A stretch of 64,000 nucleotides of DNA from Streptomyces thermodiastaticus (GTDB taxonomy: Bacteria; Actinomycetota; Actinomycetes; Streptomycetales; Streptomycetaceae), in assembly GCF_014656135.1 (NCBI RefSeq), contig NZ_BNBV01000007.1, positions 124,001-188,000 on the forward strand, given 5' to 3'. Both the position numbers and the translations under genes were made by a program. Shown in pieces: positions 16,110 through 25,700 of this stretch (position 1 is its first letter; every line of letters begins with the position of its first letter). Below the pieces are notes generated by a model that searched no databases, was not told where the DNA came from, and saw nothing but the letters and a program-made list of their open reading frames with translations.

Positions 16110-16733
16110 ATGACTTCCCCCGTGCCGACCGTCGGCTTCGACCTGGACATGACGCTCATCGACTCCCGGCCGGGCATCCGCGCCTGCTACCTGGCGCTGT
16201 CCGAGCACACGGGGACGTACGTCGACGCCGACCTGGCCGTCACGCGGCTCGGGCCGCCCCTGGCCGACGAGCTGGCCCACTGGTTCCCGCCCGAGCGGAT
16301 CGAGCAGGCCGCGGAGCTGTACCGCGAGCTGTACCCGCAGACCGCCATCGCGCCCACCCTCGCGCTGCCCGGCGCCCGGGAGGCCGTCGCGTCGGTGCGG
16401 CGGGCCGGCGGGCGGGCGATCGTCGTCACCGCCAAGTTCGAGCCGAACGCCAAGCTGCACCTGGAGCACCTGGGGATCGAGCCGGACGCGGTGATCGGCG
16501 GTCTGTGGGCCGAGCAGAAGGCCGAGGCGCTGCGCGAGCACGACGCCCGTGTGTACGTCGGCGACCACCTCGGGGACGTCCGCGGCGCCCGTGCGGCCGG
16601 GGCCCTGTCGGTGGCGGTGGCCACCGGGCCGTGCGGCGCGCAGGAGCTGCGCGCGGCCGGGGCGGACGTCGTCCTGGCCGACCTCACCGCCTTCCCGCGG
16701 TGGTTCGCGGACCACCTCGGCGGCCGGGCGTAG
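16110..16733 (+). CDS. HAD-superfamily phosphatase (phosphoglycolate phosphatase-like)
   Basis: 207 residues. Motif I is DLDMTLIDS (nucleophile and acid aspartates), motif II is VVTAKFE (Thr), motif III covers AEQKAEAL and motif IV is VYVGDHLGDVRGA (acidic pair). A C1-type cap lies between motifs I and II. It hydrolyses a small phosphorylated metabolite, but the substrate is not predictable. The ATG at 16110 is preferred over the upstream GTG at 16086 because it follows a leaderless promoter and starts next to motif I. Confidence 0.85.
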   Translation: MTSPVPTVGFDLDMTLIDSRPGIRACYLALSEHTGTYVDADLAVTRLGPPLADELAHWFPPERIEQAAELYRELYPQTAIAPTLALPGAREAVASVRRAGGRAIVVTAKFEPNAKLHLEHLGIEPDAVIGGLWAEQKAEALREHDARVYVGDHLGDVRGARAAGALSVAVATGPCGAQELRAAGADVVLADLTAFPRWFADHLGGRA

Positions 16734-16763
16734 GAAGACCTGGCGGGCCGGGCGCACGAAGCC

Positions 16764-17033
16764 CTAGCGGGAGCCGGCCGTCTCCTCGGCGCCGGCGCGT
16801 GCCCGGCGGCGGCCGGCGGCGATCGAGCGCAGCAGCCCGGCCCCGGCGAGCACGAAGCCCACGGCCATGAGCATGCTCAGCCCGTACATGAACGTCGGGA
16901 ACGGCTTCGCGCCGAGGAACAGCGGTGCCACCGTGACGACGGTGGCCACCACCCCGATGAAGAACACGATCGCGCCGGCGCTGATCAGCCGGTCGCCGGG
17001 CCCGGCGGAATTCGTTTGGGTTTCGTCACGCAC
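16764..17033 (-). CDS. Small conserved membrane protein
   Basis: 89 residues with two membrane helices (about 19-42 and 52-75) and a basic C-terminal tail RRRARAG. No family function is recognised. The GTG at 17033 was chosen because the upstream frame is Arg/Pro-rich. It converges on the HAD gene with a 30-bp gap and is divergent from the cold-shock gene. Confidence 0.7.
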   Translation of the reverse strand: MRDETQTNSAGPGDRLISAGAIVFFIGVVATVVTVAPLFLGAKPFPTFMYGLSMLMAVGFVLAGAGLLRSIAAGRRRARAGAEETAGSR

Positions 17034-17197
17034 CGGACCAGGGTAGTTCCAGCGCGGGGGAACGGCCGGGCGACGTCTTGTCACCCGCCCCACGACCATT
17101 AGCCTGGGTACCGGCGGGTCCGCAGCGGCCCGCCCCAGTGCTATCAGAGCCGTTTCGAAGAAGCAGTTTTCCGACGAGTACGAGGACGAGGACGGAC

Positions 17198-17578
17198 GTG
17201 CCCACCGGCAAGGTCAAGTGGTTCAACAGCGAGAAGGGCTTCGGCTTTCTCTCCCGCGACGACGGCGGTGACGTCTTCGTCCACTCCTCGGTCCTGCCCG
17301 CCGGAGTGGACACGCTCAAGCCGGGACAGCGCGTGGAGTTCGGCGTGGTCGCCGGGCACCGCGGTGACCAGGCGCTTTCCCTGACGCTGCTGGAGACTCC
17401 GTCGGTGGCGGCCGCCCAGCGCAAGAAGCCCGACGAGCTGCTGTCCATCGTGCAGGACCTGACCACGCTCCTGGAGAACGTCGGCCAGACCCTGGAGCGC
17501 GGCCGCTACCCGGACAAGGCCTCCGGCAAGAAGGTGGCCGGCCTGCTGCGGGCGGTCGCCGACCAGCTGGACGTCTGA
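17198..17578 (+). CDS. Cold-shock domain protein with C-terminal extension
   Basis: 126 residues. The N-terminal 66 are a cold-shock domain with RNP1 KGFGFLS and RNP2-like DVFVHSSVL, which binds single-stranded RNA or DNA. The remaining 60 residues (KKPDELLSIVQDLTTLLENV onward) form a predicted helical tail absent from minimal CspA proteins and likely to mediate dimer or partner contacts. It starts with GTG at 17198 after GAGGA. The leader of at least 60 nt upstream may hold temperature-responsive structure, but I cannot show it. Confidence 0.9.
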   Translation: MPTGKVKWFNSEKGFGFLSRDDGGDVFVHSSVLPAGVDTLKPGQRVEFGVVAGHRGDQALSLTLLETPSVAAAQRKKPDELLSIVQDLTTLLENVGQTLERGRYPDKASGKKVAGLLRAVADQLDV

Positions 17579-17612
17579 CCGGACGGACCGCCTCCGGCCG
17601 CCGGGCGCATGC

Positions 17613-17642
17613 CGTCCGGCCGGTCGGGTGACCGGCCGGACG
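17613..17642. terminator. Bidirectional hairpin between csp gene and mqnD
   Basis: CGTCCGGCCGGTC (17613-17625) and GACCGGCCGGACG (17630-17642) form a perfect 13-bp stem with a 4-nt loop, placed between two convergent genes. Confidence 0.75.
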
Positions 17643-17673
17643 GGTGGATCGCCCGCGGCGCGGCGCCACGGTC

Positions 17674-18549
17674 TTACGACGACGGGAAGCGCAGCGCGTC
17701 GTCGTTCAGCGCCGGCAGCAGCCCCTCGGCCGCGGCGCGGCCGAGCAGCCCGCGGATCGCCGCGTAGCCGTCCTCGCCGAGGTCGGCGGTGAACTCGTTG
17801 GCGTACAGCGCGATGTGCTGCTCGGCGACCGCCGGGTCCATCTCCTGGGCGTGCTCCATGACGTACGGGCGGGACGCCTCGGGGTCGTCCCAGGCCGCGC
17901 GGACCGAGGCGCGGACGGCGTCGGCGAGCCGGGTCAGCGTCCGCTCGCCCAGCGACCGCTTGGCGATGATCGCGCCCAGCGGGATCGGCAGGCCCGTGGT
18001 GGCCTCCCAGTGCTCGCCCATGTCGGCGAGCTTGTGCAGGCCGTAGTTCTGGTAGGTGAAGCGCGCCTCGTGGATCACCAGGCCCGCGTCGACCTTCCCG
18101 TCCCGCACGGCCGGCATGATCTCGTGGAACGGCATCACCACGATCTCGCCGACCCCGCCGGGCACGGTGTCCGCGGCCCACAGCCGGAACAGCAGGTACG
18201 CCGTCGACTTCTCGCTCGGCACCGCGACCGTCCGGCCGCTCAGGTCGGCCTCCGGCTCGCGGGTCAGCACCAGGGGGCCGCAGCCCCGGCCGAGCGCACC
18301 GCCGCACGGCAGCAGCGCGTACTCGTGAAGGACGTACGGCAGCACCGCGTACGACACCTTCAGCACGTCGAACTCGCCGCGTTCGGCCATGCCGTTGGTG
18401 ATGTCGATGTCGGCGAAGGTGACGTCCAGCGCGGGCGCGCCGGGGATGCGGCCGTGGGCGAGGGCGTCGAAGACGAAGGTGTCGTTCGGGCAGGGCGAGT
18501 AGGCGATGCGCAGCCGGTCGGGCTGCTGCTCAGGATTCTGCGGGGTCAT
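17674..18549 (-). CDS. mqnD: 1,4-dihydroxy-6-naphthoate synthase MqnD
   Basis: 291 residues. It converts cyclic de-hypoxanthine futalosine to 1,4-dihydroxy-6-naphthoate in the futalosine route to menaquinone. Periplasmic-binding-protein-like fold with the MqnA/MqnD hallmarks YSPCPNDTFVFDAL (17-30), DIDITNGMAERGEFDVLKVS and IHEARFTYQNYGL, which contains the catalytic His. The first 20 bp overlap the 3' end of mqnB, so the two are one transcription unit. The other futalosine genes are elsewhere in streptomycetes. Confidence 0.95.
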   Translation of the reverse strand: MTPQNPEQQPDRLRIAYSPCPNDTFVFDALAHGRIPGAPALDVTFADIDITNGMAERGEFDVLKVSYAVLPYVLHEYALLPCGGALGRGCGPLVLTREPEADLSGRTVAVPSEKSTAYLLFRLWAADTVPGGVGEIVVMPFHEIMPAVRDGKVDAGLVIHEARFTYQNYGLHKLADMGEHWEATTGLPIPLGAIIAKRSLGERTLTRLADAVRASVRAAWDDPEASRPYVMEHAQEMDPAVAEQHIALYANEFTADLGEDGYAAIRGLLGRAAAEGLLPALNDDALRFPSS

Positions 18550-19300
18550 GTGCGTTCCAACTCTCCAGTGCGGCGGCGAGCTTTTCGAAGCCCTCGGTCA
18601 GGGCGGTCAGGGCGTCGCCGATGCGCCAGGCGGCGCGGTCGCGGGGGCCGACGGCGTTGGAGACCGCGCGCAGCTCCAGCACGGGCACACCGTGCGCGGC
18701 GGCCGCCTCCGCCACACCGAACCCCTCCATCGCCTCGGCCAGGGCGCGGGGGTGCCGTGCGCGCAGCGCGGCGGCGCGGGCGGCGGTGCCGGTGACCGTC
18801 GACACCGTCAGCACCGTGCCCGTGGCCGCCCCGGTCGCGGCCGCCGCCGTGCGGACCAGATGCCCGGGCGGACGGTGGGTGACGGTGCCGAAGCCCAGCT
18901 CGGTCACCGGAAGGAAGCCGTCGGCGGTCTCCGCGCCCAGGTCGGCGGCGGTGATCTCGTCGGCCACGACGAGGCTGCCCACGGGTGCCCCGGGCAGGAA
19001 ACCGCCCGCGATGCCCGCGCAGACGACGAGGTCGTAGGGGGCGCCGTCGAGCGCGGCGGCGGTCAGCGCGGCCGCGGTGGACGCGGCGGCCCGGGCCGGG
19101 CCGACACCGGCGGCCAGCAGACCGAACCCGCCGCCCGGGTCCTCGGCATCATGCGCGCCGGCCGTGCCCGGCGGGGCGAGGCGGTGCACGGTCGCCGCCG
19201 GCAGCTGCACCTCGCGGGCCGGCTCGGCGGACAAAGCCCGCGCCACCGCCTCCCGTTCGGCCGGGACGGCGGTGGCGACGAGCACACGCAGGAAGGACAC
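18530..19300 (-). CDS. mqnB: Futalosine hydrolase MqnB
   Basis: 256 residues from the GTG at 19300 (a GTG at 19288 is also possible). It is a nucleosidase of the MTA/SAH nucleosidase family that removes hypoxanthine from futalosine. The family is recognised by LVATAVPAEREAV near the start, VVCAGIAGGF, VADEITAADLGAE and ALAEAMEGFGVAEAAAAHG, whose Glu binds the ribose. The 3' end overlaps mqnD by 20 bp. The lipoprotein gene upstream is 8 bp away, which suggests a three-gene operon. Confidence 0.92.
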   Translation of the reverse strand: MSFLRVLVATAVPAEREAVARALSAEPAREVQLPAATVHRLAPPGTAGAHDAEDPGGGFGLLAAGVGPARAAASTAAALTAAALDGAPYDLVVCAGIAGGFLPGAPVGSLVVADEITAADLGAETADGFLPVTELGFGTVTHRPPGHLVRTAAAATGAATGTVLTVSTVTGTAARAAALRARHPRALAEAMEGFGVAEAAAAHGVPVLELRAVSNAVGPRDRAAWRIGDALTALTEGFEKLAAALESWNAHDPAES

Positions 19301-19308
19301 CGGAGCGG

Positions 19309-19776
19309 TCAGGACGCCTTGTTGAGCTTGAAGGACCAGATGCCCGTCACGTCCTTCTCGCCCTGCTTGACGGCGACCCAGGTGGTGTTGCCGCTCGCAC
19401 CGTACTGGGCGTTGAAGAAGACGCTGCCCGGAATGGTGCGGTACGTCTTGGTGCTGGAGTCGGTGAGCGGCTGACCGTTCATCAGAATGGTCCAGCCCGC
19501 GTCCGCGATGTCCGGGTCGACGCCGAACCGTACGGTGTCGTCCGGGTCGACCTCGATCGAGTGGTCCGACTTCAGGCACTTCGGCAGCTCGGTGGTCGCG
19601 ATCGCCTTGCCGTCGGCGTAGCAGGTGGCCTCGGCGTGCACCGAGTCGCCGCCGACGGTGATCGTGGCGATCGGCGTCGGGTGGGAGCAGGCCGACAGGG
19701 CGAGCAGTCCGGCGGAAACGGCGCCGGCGGCGGCGACGGCGCGGCGGCGTCGCACGGCGGATTGCAGCAAGGTCAT
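19309..19776 (-). CDS. DUF2771-type lipoprotein
   Basis: 155 residues. A basic n-region and hydrophobic stretch end in lipobox LSAC with Cys30 as the lipidation site, so it is a membrane-anchored extracytoplasmic protein. The mature part is a compact beta-rich domain with one further cysteine pair (Cys52, Cys67) that could form a disulfide. DUF2771 has no known role. It is just upstream of mqnB and probably in the same operon, a link that suggests envelope or respiratory function but does not prove it. Confidence 0.8.
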   Translation of the reverse strand: MTLLQSAVRRRRAVAAAGAVSAGLLALSACSHPTPIATITVGGDSVHAEATCYADGKAIATTELPKCLKSDHSIEVDPDDTVRFGVDPDIADAGWTILMNGQPLTDSSTKTYRTIPGSVFFNAQYGASGNTTWVAVKQGEKDVTGIWSFKLNKAS

Positions 19777-19883
19777 GGCCGAAGGCTATCGGGCATGTCC
19801 ATACCCCTGCCCACGCGGGGGTGCGGCGTGCCGTGGCGCGGGGCCGCCGGCGCGGGCCGCCGCACGGGGCCGGCGGCGCACGG

Positions 19884-21317
19884 TCAGGACGGGCCGGGCC
19901 GGCCGGGCGCGCCCTGCCGGGCACAGGCGAGCAGGCCGCGGACCGTCGGCAGCCAGCCGGCGGCCACGATCGCCGCGCCCGTCGCCAGGCCCAGCACGCC
20001 ACTGAGCGGCAGCACGATGCCGATCGCGCCGCCCAGCACCCAGGACATCTGCAGCAGCGTCTCGGAGCGCGCGAACGCCGAGGTGCGCACCAGCTCGGGC
20101 ACGTCCCGCTGGATCAGCGCGTCCAGGGACAGCTTGGCCAGCGCCTGCCCGAGACCGGCGACCGCCGCCAGGCACGCCACCAGCAGCGCGCCGAAGAAGA
20201 CCGCGGCCGTCAGCGCCACCCCCAGCACGAGCGCCACCACCGTCACCACGATGACCTCCGGCGCCCGCGAGCGCAGCCACGCCCCGACCGCCGTGCCCAG
20301 CGCGTTGCCCGCGCCCGCCGCGACGCCCACCGCCCCCAGCGACACCGCCGCGCTCTGCCCGGCCAGCGGATGCTCCCGCAGCAGGAAGGCGAGGAAGAAG
20401 ATCAGGAAACCGGACAGGCAGCGCAGCGACGCGTTGGCGGCCAGGGCGTGGGTGACGGCCGTGCCCACCGTGCGCAGCCCCGGCCGCCTGCCCCGGCCCC
20501 GCCGCGGCCCGTGCAGCCGCCCGGCGTCGGCCGCGAGCAGCGCCCGGTCCTCGCCGCGCGCCGAGTCCACCTTCGGCGGCAGGGAGAACGACAGGAACGT
20601 ACCCGCGATGAAGATCACGAAGGCGCCGTACAGCGGCCAGCGCGGCCCGATCAGGTGCAGCCCCGCCGCGACGGGCGCGGCGGCCCCGGTGGCCAGCAGC
20701 CCGCCCAGCGTCACCCGCGAGTTGGCCTTCACCAGCGAGAAACGGGGCGGCAGCAGCCGCGGCACCACGGCGCTGCGCACCACCCCGTAGGCCTTGGAGG
20801 CGACCAGTACGCCGAGCGCCGCCGGATACAGCTCCAGCCCGCCGCCGGCCGCCGCGCCCGCGATGACCAGGGCGAGCAGCGCCCGGCCGAGCATCGCGGC
20901 GGCCATCGCGGCCCGCCGCCCGTGCGGCAGCCGGTCCAGCAGCGGGCCGATGACCGGGGCGAGGACGGTGAACGGCGCCATGGTGACGGCCAGATACAGC
21001 GCGACCCGGCCGCGGGCCTCGTCGGTGGGCACGGAGAAGAACACGGTCGAGGCCAGCGCCACGGTGATCATCACGTCGCCGGCGCCGTTGACCGCGTGCA
21101 GCTCGATCAGCCGGCCCAGGCCCGACTCACCGGCGCCGTGGGCGTGCGTGACACGGCGGATGCCGCGCAGCGTGCCCGTCACCGGGAGCCGCAGAGCACG
21201 GCCCACCGCGCGGACGGACCCGGCGAAGGGGCCCGAACCGCTGGCTCGGCTGCCCTCCTCGCACCCCTGGGGCTCACCGGTCCCGGCGGTCTCGGAGGGC
21301 GTCCTCGCGGCTGCCAC
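19884..21317 (-). CDS. MFS transporter
   Basis: About 477 residues with twelve predicted membrane helices and a long cytoplasmic loop in the middle (PKVDSARGEDRALLAADAGR onward). The inter-helix RLPHGRRAAMAAAM segment corresponds to the MFS loop 2-3 motif. The substrate is unknown. The start is uncertain: GTG at 21317 keeps a 40-residue hydrophilic N-tail, and later in-frame GTG codons near the first helix are possible. It is divergent from the DUF3027 unit. Confidence 0.75.
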   Translation of the reverse strand: MAAARTPSETAGTGEPQGCEEGSRASGSGPFAGSVRAVGRALRLPVTGTLRGIRRVTHAHGAGESGLGRLIELHAVNGAGDVMITVALASTVFFSVPTDEARGRVALYLAVTMAPFTVLAPVIGPLLDRLPHGRRAAMAAAMLGRALLALVIAGAAAGGGLELYPAALGVLVASKAYGVVRSAVVPRLLPPRFSLVKANSRVTLGGLLATGAAAPVAAGLHLIGPRWPLYGAFVIFIAGTFLSFSLPPKVDSARGEDRALLAADAGRLHGPRRGRGRRPGLRTVGTAVTHALAANASLRCLSGFLIFFLAFLLREHPLAGQSAAVSLGAVGVAAGAGNALGTAVGAWLRSRAPEVIVVTVVALVLGVALTAAVFFGALLVACLAAVAGLGQALAKLSLDALIQRDVPELVRTSAFARSETLLQMSWVLGGAIGIVLPLSGVLGLATGAAIVAAGWLPTVRGLLACARQGAPGRPGPS

Positions 21318-21608
21318 TCCGTCATAGTGCCCCCTGACCGACGCCGGTGGCGCCATTGCGGCACGGACGAGGCGGCGCACGGGCGGCACGGCCACCCGCA
21401 CGGCCACCTGGCGCGCACCCGGTGGCGTGTCCGCCACGACGGCCGCGACCTGGACCGATGCCCGCAGCCGGCCCAGCGAACCGGGGCCCGCCTCCGTCCC
21501 GGCGGCCGGTGCCCACGGCGGTGTGGGCCGCGCGGCGGCGAGAAGGTAGCGTGCGTAACGCGCCGTGGCGAACGTTCTCGGCCGCGCGCCTTACCGCCAT
21601 ACCGCAGA
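21318..21608. other. Divergent promoter region between MFS gene and DUF3027 unit
   Basis: About 290 bp without a supported gene. A more AT-rich patch around 21546-21610 probably holds the promoter of the rightward genes. Confidence 0.4.
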
Positions 21609-21740
21609 ATGGATGACGTAGGTGTGCCCGAGCGCGTTCCGGGCGCGGACGTCGACGCGGTCCACGGGTCCGCTCCGTCCGCCCCGCTGCCTTCGGCGGC
21701 GCACCCGGAAGACGGCGTAGGAGAGAAGCGATACCTGTGA
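21609..21740 (+). CDS. Possible 43-residue protein coupled to the DUF3027 gene
   Basis: An ATG at 21609 opens a 43-codon frame that begins MDDVGVPERVPGADVDAVHG and ends at a TGA overlapping the GTG of the next gene (GTGA). The acidic, Ser/Pro-rich sequence shows no domain. The overlap is the main reason to list it; without it this would be taken for leader DNA. Confidence 0.35.
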   Translation: MDDVGVPERVPGADVDAVHGSAPSAPLPSAAHPEDGVGEKRYL

Positions 21741-22663
21741 GCGCAGCGAGCACGCGAAGCCGCACACCCGACCGTCTGTGTGCCGAGGCCGTCGACCTCG
21801 CCCGCGCAGCAGCGGAGGAGACGGCCGCGCCGGGCGTGGTCGGCGAACACGTGGGTCTGGTCTCCGAGGGCGACCGCGTCGTCACCCATTTCTTCGAGTG
21901 CAAGGAGCTGGGCTACCGCGGCTGGCGGTGGGCCGTGACGGTGGCCCGCGCCTCCCGCGCCAGGGTCGTCACCCTGGACGAGGCCGTCCTCCTGCCCGGT
22001 CCCGACGCGCTGCTGGCGCCCGAGTGGGTGCCGTGGAGCGAGCGCCTGCGCCCCGGCGACCTCGGTCCCGGCGATCTGCTGCCCACCGACGCCGACGACC
22101 TGAGGCTGGAGCCCGGGTACACGGGCGAGGACGAGCCGCCGCCGAACTCTGCCGTCTCCGAGGAGATGACCGAGCTGGCGGAGGCCGAGGACGCCGACGT
22201 CACCGCCGGCCCGCCGCGCAACCTGCCCACCGCTCCCTCGCGCGGCTCCATCAGCGCCGTCGCCGAGGAACTGGGCATGCGCCGCGCACGGGTGCTCTCC
22301 CGGTACGGCCTGCATCTGGCCGCCGACCGCTGGGAGGAGGCGTTCGGCGCCAAGACCCCGATGGCGCAGGCCGCCCCCGCGTCCTGTGTCAGCTGCGGCT
22401 TCCTGGTGCCGATCGGCGGCTCGCTCGGCCAGGCCTTCGGCGTGTGCGCCAACGAGTTCTCCCCGGCCGACGGGCGCGTGGTCTCCCTCTCCTACGGCTG
22501 CGGCGGCCACTCCGAGGCCGCGGTCATGCCCAAGCCCCCGCAGCCGGCCCCGCCGGTGATCGACGAGACCCGCGTCGACCCCTTCCCGATCCGCCCCGCC
22601 CGTGACTCCGGCTCCGTCCCGGACAGCTCGGACCAGAAGACCGAGGAGCTCGGGCACTCCTGA
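21737..22663 (+). CDS. DUF3027 domain protein
   Basis: 308 residues. VGLVSEGDRVVTHFFECKEL and GYRGWRWAVTVARA are typical of DUF3027, an actinobacterial family of unknown function. The C-terminal half has a zinc-like set: SCVSCGFL, GVCANEFS and YGCGGHSE. Between them ELGMRRARVLSRYGLHLAADRW looks like a helix-turn-helix. A nucleic-acid-related role is plausible. It starts with GTG after GGAGA and is followed on the same strand by the sacsin-like ATPase. Confidence 0.85.
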   Translation: MSAASTRSRTPDRLCAEAVDLARAAAEETAAPGVVGEHVGLVSEGDRVVTHFFECKELGYRGWRWAVTVARASRARVVTLDEAVLLPGPDALLAPEWVPWSERLRPGDLGPGDLLPTDADDLRLEPGYTGEDEPPPNSAVSEEMTELAEAEDADVTAGPPRNLPTAPSRGSISAVAEELGMRRARVLSRYGLHLAADRWEEAFGAKTPMAQAAPASCVSCGFLVPIGGSLGQAFGVCANEFSPADGRVVSLSYGCGGHSEAAVMPKPPQPAPPVIDETRVDPFPIRPARDSGSVPDSSDQKTEELGHS

Positions 22664-22790
22664 CGCCCGCCGCCCGGAACAGGCCGCGCCACTCGCCGGC
22701 CGCCGGCGCGCTGCCCCGTACCGGGGAGCCGCATCCGCCCGCCCTCCGGCGCGGTACCTTCGGTGCACCTTCGTGAGGAGAATGAACGAC

Positions 22791-25700
22791 GTGAGCATGT
22801 GGGTGCAGCCGTCCGCCGGAGGGGATCCGTTCGGGACCTCGCGTCTGCGGCGCGGGGTGCTGGACGCGTGGGCCACCAGCCCGGCCCGGTTCCGGGAGGA
22901 CGCCAACGCCGAGGAGGACCTGGTCCTCGGCGGTTACCGCGACCGGCTCGTCGTGGAGCTGGCGCAGAACGCCGCGGACGCCGCCGCCCGCGCCGGCGTG
23001 CCCGGCCGGCTGCGCCTGACCCTGCGCGACGGGGTGCTGCTGGCCGCCAACACCGGCGCCCCGCTGGACGCGGCCGGCGTGGAGTCGCTGTCCACGCTGC
23101 GCGCCTCCGCCAAGCGGGACACCTCCGCCACCCGCACCCCGTCCGTCGGCCGGTTCGGCGTCGGCTTCGCCGCCGTGCTGGCCGTCACCGACGAGCCCGC
23201 CGTGGTCGGCCGGCACGGCGGAGTGCGCTGGTCCCTGGCCGAGGCGCGTGAGCTGGCCGAGGAGACGGCCCGGCACAGCCCCGGCCTGGGCGACGAGATC
23301 CGCCGCCGCGACGGCCACGTCCCGCTGCTGCGGCTGCCGTTCGCCGCCGAGGGCACCGCCCCCGACCCCTACGACACGGTCGTCATCCTGCCGCTGCGCG
23401 ACACCGCCGCCGCGGACCTGGCCGAGCGGCTGCTGCGCGGCGTGGACGACGCCCTGCTGCTCGCCCTGCCCGGCCTGACCGAGGTCGTGGTGGAGATCGG
23501 CGACGAGGAGCCGCGCACCCTCAGCCGCCGCACCGATGGCCCGTTCACCGTCGTCGAGGACTCCCGGCCCCCCGCCGGCGCGGACACCCCCACCGGCGTC
23601 ACCCACTGGCGCACCGCCTGTGCCGACGGCCCCCTCACCCCCGACCTGCTCGCCGGCCGGCCGGTGGAGGAACGGCTGCGCCCGCACTGGTCGGTGACCT
23701 GGGCCGTGCCCGTCGACGCCTACGGCAACCCGGTGCGCCCCCGCACCAGCCCCGTCCTGCACGCCCCCACCCCCAGCGACGAACCGGTCGGCGTGCCCGC
23801 CCTGCTGATCGCCACCTTCCCGATGGACAGCACCCGCCGGCACGTCGCGCCCGGACCGCTCACCGACTTCCTGGTGCAGCGCGCCGCCGACGCCTACGCC
23901 GGGCTGCTCGCTACCTGGCGGCCGGTCACCGAGGGCGTCATCGACCTGGTGCCCGGACCGCTCGGCAAGGGCGAGGTGGACGGCGCGCTGCGCCAGGCGA
24001 TCCTGCAGCGGCTGCCCCGCACCTCCTTCCTGCCGCCGGCCGTGCAGGCGAAGTCGCCCGAGGACGACCTGCCCGAGTCGCTGCGCCCCCGGGACGCGGA
24101 GATCGTGGAGGGGGCGGGCGCCGGAACCGTGCGGGTGCTGGCCGAGGTGCTGCCGGCGCTGCTGCCCGCCGGGCTGGAGCGCCGGGCGGAACTGCGCACC
24201 CTGGGCGTGGCCCGGCTGCCGCTGACCGACGCCGTCGACCGGCTGGCCGGCCTGGAGAAGGACCCCGCCTGGTGGCGGCGGCTGTACGACAGCCTCGCGG
24301 GCGTCGACCCCGACCGGCTGTCCGGGCTGCCGGTGCCGCTCGCCGACGGCCGCACCACCATCGGGCCGCGCCAGGTGCTGCTGCCCGCCGGGGACGCCAC
24401 CCCGGTCGACCCGGAGACGCTGGCCCGGCTCGGGCTGAAGGTCGCCCACCCGGACGCCGCGCACCCGGTGCTGGAGAAGCTCGGCGCGCTGCCCGCGACG
24501 CCGCGCGCGGTGCTCACCACCCCGCAGGTGCGGGCCGCGGTCGCCGCCTCCCTCGACGAGGACGCCGGAGGCTGGGACGAGGACACCCCCGACGCGGAGG
24601 AACTCGCCGACACCGTCCTCGCCCTGGTCCGGCAGGCCGGCCTGGAACCCGGCGACGAGCCCTGGCTGGGCGCGCTCGCCCTGCCCGACGAGGACGGCGA
24701 ACTCGCCCCGGCGGCCGAACTCGTCTTCCCCGGCGGCCCGTTCCACTCCGTGATGCGCGAGGGCGAACTGCCCTGCGTCGACGCCGAACTGGCCGAGAAG
24801 TGGGGCGAACAGCCGCTGGCCGCCTGCGGCGTCCTGGTCGACTTCGCTCTTGTGCGGGCCACCGACGTCGTCCTCGACCCGGACGAGATGGAGCCGCGCG
24901 AGAGCGACTGGCCGGAACCGGACGACCCCGGCCTGCTGGACGCGGTCGACGTCTGGTGCGAGGACGTCCTCGACCGTTTCCCGGACACGCCCGTGCCGCC
25001 GGTCGCCACCGAGATCGTCGCCGTGCGCGACCTTGACCTCGTCGACGACGACCAGTGGCCCCGGGCGCTCGCCCTGCTGTCCCGGCCGCCGCTGCGCGAC
25101 GCGCTCACCCAGCCGGTGCGCGTCCTGCTGCCCGACGGCACCCACGAGACGGTGCGGCCCTACACCGCCTGGTGGCTGCGCGGCCACCCGGTGCTCGGCG
25201 GACGCCGCCCGGCCGGACTGCGCGCCGCCGGCTCCGACCCGCTGCTGCGCGGCCTGTACGACGAGGCCGACGCCACCGGCGTCGACGACGAGCAGGTGCT
25301 GCGTGCCCTCGGGGTGCGCACCTCGGTCGCCGCGCTGCTGGACGAGCCCGGCGGAGCCGCCGAACTCCTCGACCGCCTGGCCGACCCCGAACGCCCGGTC
25401 ACCGCGGCCCAGCTGCACGCCCTGTACGGGGCGCTGGCCGGACTCGACCCGGAGCAGGTCACGCTGCCCGACGAGCTGCGGGCCGTCGTCGACGGACGGG
25501 TGGAGGTCGTGGACGCCGCGGACGCCGTGGTGTGCGACTCCCCGGACCTGCTTCCGTTCACCTCCGGGGTGCCGCTGCTGCCGGTACGGCCCGCGCTCGC
25601 CGCCGAGCTGGCGGAGCTGTTCCAGGTGCGGCGGCTGAGCGAGACCGTCCCCGGAACCGTGGACAGTGAGGGCACCGAGCACGAGGTCCCGGAGGCCGTG

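Noticed and set aside
11957-16870. A plus-strand open frame of 1637 codons across the XPB and Helicase_C_3 genes
   Set aside because: It is the antisense shadow of real minus-strand genes in high-GC DNA; composition is Gly/Arg/Ala-rich with no domain and it runs through several other genes.
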